This document shows, piece by piece, positions 57,858-64,000 of a stretch of 64,000 bases of DNA. The position numbers and the translations under genes were made by a program. The notes beneath the pieces were generated by a model. That model had not been told where the DNA came from. It saw only the letters and a program-made list of their open reading frames with translations, and did no database searches. Within the stretch, counting starts at the first letter, position 1. Each line of letters begins with the position of its first letter. Origin of the DNA: Legionella jordanis (GTDB taxonomy: Bacteria > Pseudomonadota > Gammaproteobacteria > Legionellales > Legionellaceae); contig NZ_LR134383.1 of assembly GCF_900637635.1 (NCBI RefSeq), positions 2,015,501 through 2,079,500 on the forward strand, given 5' to 3'.

Positions 57858-59201
57858 ATGTTCAAAAGTGACACGACATACCAGCCTGAAAAAACACTCA
57901 TGCGTGTAACCAATGATATGAGTATTTGCCAAAGTGATTATCCACTGGATTGGTATCAGGAGGAATTCATACCCTATGCAGAAGAATATTTGGCACTGCC
58001 CGATCGAAAACTGACCACAATCCTTGCCTGGATGAGCCCTTATCTTAAAAAAGCACAAGAGCATTTCGGCGACAAACTCCTGCTCCTCGCCCATTATTAC
58101 ATGGGTGGCGATATTGTAAGACTTGTTGAACAATTCGGCGGTAAAATTGGTGATTCTTACCAATTGGCATTAATGGCTGCCACTCATGCTGAAAAATCAG
58201 TCATTATTGAATCCGCAGTTCATTTTATGGCGGAATCCATCGCCATTTTAGCCAATCCACATCAACAAGTTTACATTACCAACCCAAAATCCGGCTGCAC
58301 TATGGAAATGCTGGCTAAAGATTTCATGGTTGAACCCGCATTTCTTGATTTAAACGAACGCTACGGCGCTGAATCAATTCTTCCTGTTTGCTACATGAAC
58401 ACTTCTGGACGTGTCAAAGCGATGACTGGTGCACAAGGAGGCGCCGTATGTACCAGCTCCAACGTAAAAAAAATTTTTGAATGGGCCCGACAACAAAACA
58501 AAAAGATACTGTTTATCCCAGACCGCCACATGGGTGAAAATATTGCCTACTGGCTTGGCATCAAACAACTGGCTTATTGGCCTGGCGGCACGGCAGGTGC
58601 GCAATATTCGTTACAGGCCCAGGATCGCAAGACCCTTGAGCAATTCGACAAGGCTGAATTAATCTTATTTGCCAGTGAATGTGCCGTCCACAGTCACTAT
58701 AAAGCTGAGATGTGTGACTATTGGCACAGTCAGGGTTATTCCACGGTTGTTCATCCAGAGTGCCGCAATGAAGTCATTCGTGTGGCGCAGCAAGCTGGAT
58801 CGACAGCCTTTATTTGGGACTACGTGGTTCATGATAAGGCTGGAACAAAACGTTATGCCATCGGTACAGAAAATCATATGGTGAACAATCTAAAACAATA
58901 TTGTAAGTCGTTAAATATTGAGGTGGTTAACTTGGCGGAGACACCAAGAGCAGACCACAGCAAAGGGATAGGCTGCGGTTGTGCCACCATGTCACGCAAT
59001 GATCCACCGCATTTGGTTGCTTTGGTTGACCTTTTAAGACAAGGCAAGGCTCCTTCTTATAATGAAGTTAAACCTGGTGACTTGGTCAATGAATTTAGTG
59101 GATCAAGACAACGGCTTAATGCGCAAGACCAGCAATGGGTTGTTGATAATGCGAAAAAAGCCTTGCAGATGATGATTGATATCACTGAAAATCGCATCTA
59201 G
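57858..59201 (+). CDS. nadA: Quinolinate synthase A, long form
   Basis: NadA condenses iminoaspartate with dihydroxyacetone phosphate to quinolinate, using a [4Fe-4S] cluster. Cys ligands are likely in SGCTMEML, FASECAVHSHY and GIGCGCATMS. The substrate region LLLAHYYMGGDIVRLVEQFGGKIGDS fits the family. At 447 residues it is about 100 longer than E. coli NadA, with an N-terminal extension of some 40 residues and extra residues elsewhere. GGGG six bases before ATG 57858 supports this start; a TTG at 57846 is in frame. It follows nadB by 12 bases. Confidence 0.92.
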   Translation: MFKSDTTYQPEKTLMRVTNDMSICQSDYPLDWYQEEFIPYAEEYLALPDRKLTTILAWMSPYLKKAQEHFGDKLLLLAHYYMGGDIVRLVEQFGGKIGDSYQLALMAATHAEKSVIIESAVHFMAESIAILANPHQQVYITNPKSGCTMEMLAKDFMVEPAFLDLNERYGAESILPVCYMNTSGRVKAMTGAQGGAVCTSSNVKKIFEWARQQNKKILFIPDRHMGENIAYWLGIKQLAYWPGGTAGAQYSLQAQDRKTLEQFDKAELILFASECAVHSHYKAEMCDYWHSQGYSTVVHPECRNEVIRVAQQAGSTAFIWDYVVHDKAGTKRYAIGTENHMVNNLKQYCKSLNIEVVNLAETPRADHSKGIGCGCATMSRNDPPHLVALVDLLRQGKAPSYNEVKPGDLVNEFSGSRQRLNAQDQQWVVDNAKKALQMMIDITENRI

Positions 59202-59229
59202 GAAACTACTCAACTTGGAGAGGGACGTA

Positions 59230-59742
59230 ATGAATTCAAAGCTGCAAAAGACACAACAGTCTTCAATTTATGATGTTCCTGTTGATACAATGGATGGCGG
59301 TCGAACCAATTTAAAAGCCTACGAAGGCAAAGTCATGCTTTTGGTCAATGTGGCAAGTCGTTGCGGCTTTACCTCACAATACAAGGAATTGGAGGCCATG
59401 CATCAGGAATATAGGGAAGAAGGTTTGGCGATACTGGGCTTCCCCTGCAATCAATTTGCCCAGCAAGAACCTGGGACAGATGCAGAAATAAAAGAATTTG
59501 CCGAGAGTTGCTATCGGGTCAGTTTTCCATTATTTGCAAAGATTGATGTGAAGGGGAAAAATCAGGCGCCACTCTATGCGTTTATTAAAAAGCACATCAA
59601 GCGCAGGCCTTTCAAATTCATCCCCTGGAATTTTAGCAAGATTCTTGTCGATCCGAAGGGCAATGTTCTAAAGCAATATCTACCCATTACTTCCTTTAAA
59701 AAAATACGAAAAGACATCGAAAAATTATTAAATTCCATTTAG
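59230..59742 (+). CDS. Glutathione peroxidase-family peroxidase
   Basis: A 170-residue thiol peroxidase. The peroxidatic residue is Cys (not selenocysteine) in VASRCGFTSQY. FPCNQFAQQEPG carries the catalytic Gln and the Cys often used for resolving. The Trp/Asn pair is in FIPWNFSKILVD. It reduces hydrogen or lipid peroxides with thioredoxin or glutathione as donor. ATG at 59230 has GGAGAGGG before it. The frame reaches back into nadA, but that start is not plausible. It may be co-transcribed with nadA (28-base gap). Confidence 0.92.
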   Translation: MNSKLQKTQQSSIYDVPVDTMDGGRTNLKAYEGKVMLLVNVASRCGFTSQYKELEAMHQEYREEGLAILGFPCNQFAQQEPGTDAEIKEFAESCYRVSFPLFAKIDVKGKNQAPLYAFIKKHIKRRPFKFIPWNFSKILVDPKGNVLKQYLPITSFKKIRKDIEKLLNSI

Positions 59743-59932
59743 TAATTGGATTGGCCTTCATATCGGCCGCTTGGCAAATTGTAAATCCCTTAATTTAAAC
59801 CGGAGCTGAGCTCAAGTCCCTACCATATTCAATATTGTGCCTGCTCATCCTAATTTTTATATTAGGTTTTTGTCTCATTAGCCCTGTAAATCCAAAACAA
59901 AGTGTTGTGCTTAAATTTTTAAAGTTCAATAG

Positions 59933-60724
59933 CTAACTGTACAGGGTGAACCCAACCATAAAATCCTTTTGGTATATGAGATTATTATTTCCCAACTGTT
60001 TAAAAAAAGTAAAGTCCACTTCAAAATGTGGATTAATCATATAGAGAAATCCTGCATCAGCAACGGTGACGCCTGGTTCATTGACGCCAACTGCTGATTG
60101 CCAAAACAGTTCACTGAACAGCACCACTCGATCAGAAGCTGAATAATTAACCGAAAGATCCGGGGAAAACACATTGTAGCGCTCACTGTTTAGTATTGGA
60201 GGCTCAGTAAATGAACTCCATTCCAACATGGTGTTTAAACTCCATTTATCGTTGATTGCGTAACTGGCAATTCCAGACAGTGAGCCTTGCATCTTAGAGC
60301 TGCCAAATTCAGAACTTCCGCCAGGAAATGCCAATTCAACGTCCACGCTCACCAGCCAGTTTCCGCCCTGATAAGCTTGATGCTTGCTACTGAGGAGCAG
60401 CGGTTGAGTCCCGGCAATGGAAGGCTCCTTCAGCTGCAGGTAGTTGGGGAGTAGAAAACGCAATTCAGAAGAGCCAGGCAGGCCTATTCTTATCTCAATC
60501 TCAGGATAACTCTCGAGAGTACCTACAGGTTTAAAGGTTTGATATTCATATTCGCCCGAAGCCAAAATTTTTTGGGCTGGAACAACACATGGACTGAAAA
60601 TATGGCCACCGCCATTGGTAATATTTAGGATCTCATTGGGACCAAGGCAAGGATTATCATTAAGTGCGAAGACTGGATGGACAGCTACCAATAAAATTAA
60701 TGCAATTGCATACCGAATCAACAT
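59933..60724 (-). CDS. Outer-membrane beta-barrel protein, MetA-pathway transporter type
   Basis: A 263-residue exported protein with signal peptide MLIRYAIALILLVAVHPVFA. The mature part is rich in alternating amphipathic strands (YPEIEIRIGLPGSSELRFLLP, NWLVSVDVELAFPGG, GSLSGIASYAINDKWSLNTML). It ends FMVGFTLYS, with an aromatic near the C-terminus typical of barrels. The pattern matches the Phenol_MetA_deg family (PF13557) of putative transporters. The strand register PHFEVDFTFFKQLGNN is also typical. Cargo unknown. Divergent or convergent partners are unrelated. Confidence 0.7.
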   Translation of the reverse strand: MLIRYAIALILLVAVHPVFALNDNPCLGPNEILNITNGGGHIFSPCVVPAQKILASGEYEYQTFKPVGTLESYPEIEIRIGLPGSSELRFLLPNYLQLKEPSIAGTQPLLLSSKHQAYQGGNWLVSVDVELAFPGGSSEFGSSKMQGSLSGIASYAINDKWSLNTMLEWSSFTEPPILNSERYNVFSPDLSVNYSASDRVVLFSELFWQSAVGVNEPGVTVADAGFLYMINPHFEVDFTFFKQLGNNNLIYQKDFMVGFTLYS

Positions 60725-60765
60725 GAATCCTTTCTCATATCAGCGCCTGAAAGATGCAAAATGTT

Positions 60766-61149
60766 TTAGGGCTCTATGGCCACACTGAACTGACAATCAC
60801 CCAGTGATTGTGTGCAGAGAAAACCACCATATACCTCAATCCAGTTATAATCCACACGTGCAGGAATTTTTACTGCAACAGGCCACCATATAGAGTAAAC
60901 ACCCAAGGAATTACGATAGGCACAAATAACGCCCCGACCCGTACCGGCTACTAAAATATTGGCACGCACGAATTTGGTTCCTTCCTCTCCTTGTGGCCGA
61001 GGCGAATAAGGATTTTCCTGCCACGGCTTGGGGATTTCACCCCACTTTAAAGAAGTGGTTTCCGGATCAGGACAACTATAAATCTGCGCATAAGTATTCA
61101 TGCTAAAGCCAAGGCAAATCAATGCAAATATCCAGTTAATTGATTTCAT
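60766..61149 (-). CDS. Small secreted protein, DUF3757-like
   Basis: A 127-residue protein with signal peptide MKSINWIFALICLGFSMNTYA. The mature part begins QIYSCPDPETTSLKWGEIPKPW and contains VICAYRNSLGVYSIWWPVAV and FLCTQSLGDCQFSVAI, with four cysteines. This resembles the DUF3757 group of small exported Legionella proteins. The frame opens at TTG 61176, but the ATG at 61149 gives the clean signal peptide. It lies upstream of the MetA-type gene on the same strand, 41 bases apart, so co-transcription is likely. Function unknown. Confidence 0.65.
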   Translation of the reverse strand: MKSINWIFALICLGFSMNTYAQIYSCPDPETTSLKWGEIPKPWQENPYSPRPQGEEGTKFVRANILVAGTGRGVICAYRNSLGVYSIWWPVAVKIPARVDYNWIEVYGGFLCTQSLGDCQFSVAIEP

Positions 61150-61234
61150 GCTTTTGTTCAGTTTGGTGAATCTCAATGCTTAGTGTATCCCAATGAAAAT
61201 TATTCACAAGTCGATAAATAATTTTCACTATCAC

Positions 61235-61262
61235 TTGTTTCCAACCATTTCTTTGCTATAAT
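61235..61262 (+). promoter_or_regulatory. Promoter of the tRNA-Leu gene
   Basis: TTGTTT (61235-61240) and TATAAT (61257-61262) are separated by 16 bases, and TGC before TATAAT makes an extended -10. A GC-rich discriminator (GGCCGC) follows, as in promoters of stable RNA under stringent control. The tRNA begins 11 bases downstream of the -10 element. Confidence 0.8.
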
Positions 61263-61273
61263 GGCCGCACAAA

Positions 61274-61360
61274 GCCGGGGTGGCGGAATTGGTAGACGCG
61301 CCGGATTCAAAATCCGGTGGTGGTGACACCGTGTGGGTTCGAGTCCCACCCTCGGTACCA
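61274..61360 (+). tRNA. tRNA-Leu (anticodon CAA)
   Basis: An 87-base class II tRNA. The acceptor stem GCCGGGG pairs with CCTCGGT, with two wobble pairs. The anticodon stem-loop CCGGA-TTCAAAA-TCCGG gives anticodon CAA, which reads UUG leucine. The long variable arm (GGTGGTGACACCGT) is typical of leucine tRNAs, the T-arm has GGGTTCGAGTCCC, and CCA is encoded. It closely follows the E. coli leuX/leuZ-type layout. Confidence 0.97.
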
Positions 61361-61459
61361 TAATAGATATTCTTAACTTATCTCCTATACTTAGTACTGT
61401 TAATTACCCGTTTATTAGCTCCTTGCAGTCAAGCTGCAGAAGCGTTGTAGGGGCAGTAC

Positions 61460-62533
61460 ATGTACGATTTAGATTCCTTGATCACGCACAATTTACAAAC
61501 TTATCCAGACAATCATTTCTATCTTCAACGAGAGCTTCGCGAACAATGGGAAAAAACAAAGCCTCTTCTTGGGGTGAGAATACTCCATAATATTCCTCTC
61601 ACTCATGAAACTTTGATTAAGCTTGAGCCTTTATTGGCTGCCGGGGCTGAAGTAACCGTGACTCACGTTCAATTTTTATCCCCACCGAATGAGCAGATCG
61701 TGCAACTCCTGGAAAACATTGGACTTGATTATGTGCCGAACCATCTTGAATTGCTTGGCGAATACGATATCGCACTGGATTGCTGCGCAGAAGTTTTAGA
61801 CATGCCAAATATTAAGATTCTCAAAGGTGCGGTTGAATTGACACAAACCGGAGGTGAGCGCTATCGTCAAGCCAATATCCCCTTCCCGGTCATCAACGTC
61901 GATGATTCCAGATTAAAAAAACTTGAAGGAATGTATGGAACTGGCGAAGCCTTCGTTAGGGCAATACAAGAATTGACTCAGCAATCGATCAAAAACCAGC
62001 CTTTTCTGCTTTTTGGTTTTGGCAAAGTAGGGCGTGGAATTGCTCGATATTTAGGAACAGAAACCAGCAAACTAACGGTTGTCGATCAAAGTGAGCGCGC
62101 CCTAAACCGCGCTGTTGAATCAGGCTTTGAAGCCTTATCTCCCACGCAGGTGGAAACCATCAAAGAACGTGCGAAACAGGCCTTTTGCATTGTAACGGCA
62201 ACCGGCATTCCCGGACAGTTAGCCAAATACCTAAACCCCACGGATTGCAGCCAAGCTTACATAGCCAATATGGGAGCTACAGATGAGATCGGCAGCAATT
62301 TTAATCATGCCAAAGTTTTATGTTCACGAAAGCCTGTTAATTTTGCTCTTAAACACCCTACCTTGTTGCATTTTATCGATCCCGTTTTTTATGCCCACAA
62401 TCTGGCTGCCCGCTTGATTCTAGAACACAATTATGCCCCAGGCTATCATCCATTTCCCTCTTATCTTGATGATTTAATCATAAACATGTGGCACCAGCAC
62501 AATCGACTTGATATTAGTGATATTTTTGAGTAG
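61460..62533 (+). CDS. S-adenosylhomocysteinase-like NAD-binding protein (shortened)
   Basis: A 357-residue soluble protein related to S-adenosylhomocysteine hydrolase but about 70-100 residues shorter than true enzymes. The NAD-binding loop is FGFGKVGRGIARYLG (Gly-rich loop at about 186-193). The region INVDDSRLKKLEGMYGTGEAFV matches the SAHH segment with NDS...K...YG, keeping the Lys but with Glu where SAHH has the catalytic Asp. The usual C-terminal tail ending in KPxxYRY, which reaches the neighbouring subunit's NAD, is absent. AGGGG lies before the ATG. It follows the tRNA by 99 bases. Activity on SAH is doubtful. Confidence 0.7.
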   Translation: MYDLDSLITHNLQTYPDNHFYLQRELREQWEKTKPLLGVRILHNIPLTHETLIKLEPLLAAGAEVTVTHVQFLSPPNEQIVQLLENIGLDYVPNHLELLGEYDIALDCCAEVLDMPNIKILKGAVELTQTGGERYRQANIPFPVINVDDSRLKKLEGMYGTGEAFVRAIQELTQQSIKNQPFLLFGFGKVGRGIARYLGTETSKLTVVDQSERALNRAVESGFEALSPTQVETIKERAKQAFCIVTATGIPGQLAKYLNPTDCSQAYIANMGATDEIGSNFNHAKVLCSRKPVNFALKHPTLLHFIDPVFYAHNLAARLILEHNYAPGYHPFPSYLDDLIINMWHQHNRLDISDIFE

Positions 62534-62559
62534 CCGTGTTTGTAAAAGATTAGCCATCT

Positions 62560-63813
62560 TTATTGAACAACGCTGACATCCTCTGCATCAGCGAAAATGG
62601 TCTCATCGGCCGTTTTAATTTGTTCTTTGATCAGCAGCAAAAACGGAATAAAACCAAGAGCCAGTATGAAAGATAATTGATACAAGCCTACCCATCCCAA
62701 TTGCATCTGCATCATCGCTGCAAAAGGTCCGGAAAATATACGTGGTAAACTTGAAATGGCAACCAACAATGAAAATTGGGTTCCTGTAAATGACTTATTC
62801 ACAAGCCGCATAAAAAGAGCCACCAAGGCCGTAGTCCCCATTCCTGCAGCAAAATTATCGCAAACAGCGGCCAACGCAAATAGCGTTAGGTTTTTACCCA
62901 GTACTGCAAGGGCAATGAATAAGACATTACTTATCGCCTGAATCAAACCGAATGCCAACAGAGAACTGAATAGCGAATACCTTAATAAAACCAAACCCGC
63001 TACCAACCCACCCAAAAGTGTTGAACTGATGCCGATAATTTTATTGACGTAACCTATCGTGTCCAAGGAAAACCCTAGGCCTTGAATTAGAAAAGGCATA
63101 ACGATTCCACTGGTAGTTGTGGTAAACGCCTCACCCAATTTGAAAAAGAAAATAAAGCACAGTAAAAACACAATTCCGCGGCGACTGAATAAATCCTTTA
63201 CCGGGGCAATAAATGATTTTAAAAAACTAACCTGTTCAATGAGTTCCTCAGAGGGCTCTTTGCTCCACAAAGTTGCTATAACACCAGGGAGCATAAGAAA
63301 TCCCATCAATCGATAGGTGAAAGCCCAACCGCAATGCTGAGCCAAAACCAAAGCCAACCCCCCTGCCAACAGCAATGCAAGACGATAGCCAAATACAGCC
63401 ATTGACGCTCCCAAAGCATGTTCAGAAGTCGGCAAATACTCCACACGATGAGCATCGATGGCCACATCTTGAGTGGCTGAAAAACAGGCAAGGATAAAAG
63501 CTAATATTGCCATCAATTCTGAAGAAGTGTGCGGATTAAACCAGGCTAGGGCATTAAAACCCAAGAATAAAGCCACTTGCATGACTAGCATCCAGCTGCG
63601 GCGCTTACCCAGGGAGAAAAGACTATAACGGTCCAGCAATGGCCCCCAGGCTATGCGATAGGCATAGGGGAGGCTCACTAAACTTAACATGCCTGTGGCT
63701 AGAACTGACATACCTGCATCCGCATACCAAGCCTGCAAGGTTCCACTCAGAAGGGCTAAAGGGAGACCAGAAGAAAATCCCAGCAAGAAAATGATGAACA
63801 GGCGTTTATTCAT
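62560..63813 (-). CDS. AmpG-type muropeptide transporter (MFS)
   Basis: A 417-residue major facilitator with about 12-14 helices. The N-terminus LLGFSSGLPLALLSGTLQAWYADAGMS closely follows E. coli AmpG, and WGPLLDRYSLFSLGKRRSWMLV is the conserved cytoplasmic loop of the family. ATQDVAIDAHRVE is an AmpG hallmark. AmpG imports GlcNAc-anhydro-muropeptides for wall recycling and links to beta-lactamase induction in some bacteria. ATG at 63813 is chosen because homologues begin close to it; the frame reaches 63858. It converges with the SAHH-like gene. Confidence 0.9.
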   Translation of the reverse strand: MNKRLFIIFLLGFSSGLPLALLSGTLQAWYADAGMSVLATGMLSLVSLPYAYRIAWGPLLDRYSLFSLGKRRSWMLVMQVALFLGFNALAWFNPHTSSELMAILAFILACFSATQDVAIDAHRVEYLPTSEHALGASMAVFGYRLALLLAGGLALVLAQHCGWAFTYRLMGFLMLPGVIATLWSKEPSEELIEQVSFLKSFIAPVKDLFSRRGIVFLLCFIFFFKLGEAFTTTTSGIVMPFLIQGLGFSLDTIGYVNKIIGISSTLLGGLVAGLVLLRYSLFSSLLAFGLIQAISNVLFIALAVLGKNLTLFALAAVCDNFAAGMGTTALVALFMRLVNKSFTGTQFSLLVAISSLPRIFSGPFAAMMQMQLGWVGLYQLSFILALGFIPFLLLIKEQIKTADETIFADAEDVSVVQ

Positions 63814-63920
63814 GGAAGACTCGCACAGACTTAAATTGTTAATATTGCTCAGGAGCAAGAAAATTCATCAAGGTTTTAGAATGCAGGACGGCGCTGAAAA
63901 CAATACTAAGAATTTAAAAG

Positions 63921-63946
63921 AGCACCCCTGAGTACTCAGAGGTGCT
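63921..63946 (-). terminator. Intrinsic terminator of the rightmost partial gene
   Basis: AGCACCCCTGAGT and ACTCAGAGGTGCT form a 13-bp stem with one mismatch and essentially no unpaired loop beyond the central GTAC. On the minus strand it is followed by CTTTTAAATT. It lies 11 bases after the stop of the partial minus-strand gene. Confidence 0.8.
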
Positions 63947-63957
63947 GCAATTGCAGA

Positions 63958-64000
63958 TTAGGCATCTGATTTTTTAACGGAAATCAAATGGATTTTGAAA
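63958..64000 (-). CDS. 3' end of an unidentified gene running in from the right edge
   Basis: Only the last 13 codons and the stop are in the window. They read FKIHLISVKKSDA and end in TAA. A strong intrinsic terminator directly downstream supports this strand and frame. The product cannot be named from so few residues. Confidence 0.55.
   Translation of the reverse strand, partial: FKIHLISVKKSDA

Noticed and set aside
61361-61459. Attachment site or integrated element at the tRNA-Leu 3' end
   Set aside because: There is no repeat of the tRNA 3' end nearby and no integrase gene. The next gene is an ordinary coding sequence.

Overview
The window reads as chromosomal DNA of a gamma-proteobacterium of the family Legionellaceae. 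The grounds are a moderately AT-rich composition, gammaproteobacterial versions of FleQ, ClpA/ClpS, MreBCD, DnaE, QueF, RluE and the Ccm proteins, and several small Cys-rich or signal-peptide proteins of a kind common in Legionella. This assignment is inference from protein resemblance only. There is no rRNA operon, insertion sequence, phage gene or CRISPR array. The window looks like stable core chromosome with scattered lineage-specific genes.

Layout. 1-4551 (minus) is the cytochrome c maturation operon ccmABCDEF, with ccmF running off the left edge. sohB and a small K/E/A-rich protein face away from it. 6.1-14.4 kb (minus) holds fleQ, a large membrane protein with a spermidine-synthase-like domain, a duplicated Cys-rich secreted protein and dnaE. 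At 14.45-16.8 kb a LuxR-type regulator and a secreted GH5 glycosidase diverge from a 96-bp promoter region containing a perfect lux-box-like inverted repeat. This is the most interesting signal in the window. 17-24.4 kb carries a VOC protein, a DUF4156 lipoprotein, a peptide-type ABC importer operon without ATPase genes, and ligA. 24.6-30 kb (plus) carries a secreted alpha/beta hydrolase, a periplasmic protein, rmuC, a DUF218-like protein, a PspC-domain protein and a Cys-rich secreted protein. 30.1-34 kb is a potABCD-type polyamine importer. A stand-alone predicted zinc deaminase converges on it.

34.9-36.9 kb (minus) is a glycosyltransferase/O-antigen-ligase pair. 37-39.7 kb is clpS-clpA with a textbook UUCG terminator. 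icd and rluE diverge at 41.3 kb. mreBCD, with a structured upstream region, and a comEA-like gene follow. 45.1-52.2 kb (minus) is a run of five overlapping genes, ppsA, a CPA2 antiporter, nadC, murG and an M20 peptidase, with queF upstream. 53.3-54.8 kb encodes an unrecognised membrane protein with internal tandem repeats. 54.8-59.7 kb (plus) holds purB-nadB-nadA and a glutathione peroxidase, so NAD synthesis is split between nadBA here and nadC in the ppsA run. The right end has two secreted or outer-membrane proteins, a tRNA-Leu(CAA) with a strong promoter, a truncated S-adenosylhomocysteinase-like gene, an AmpG-type transporter, and the 3' end of one more gene with its terminator.

Functional themes are envelope biogenesis (Ccm, Mre, MurG, AmpG, O-antigen ligase), nutrient import (peptide and polyamine ABC systems), protein quality control (ClpAP, SohB), DNA replication and repair (DnaE, LigA, RmuC, ComEA) and NAD/purine synthesis. 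All product calls rest on motifs read by eye. No database search was run.
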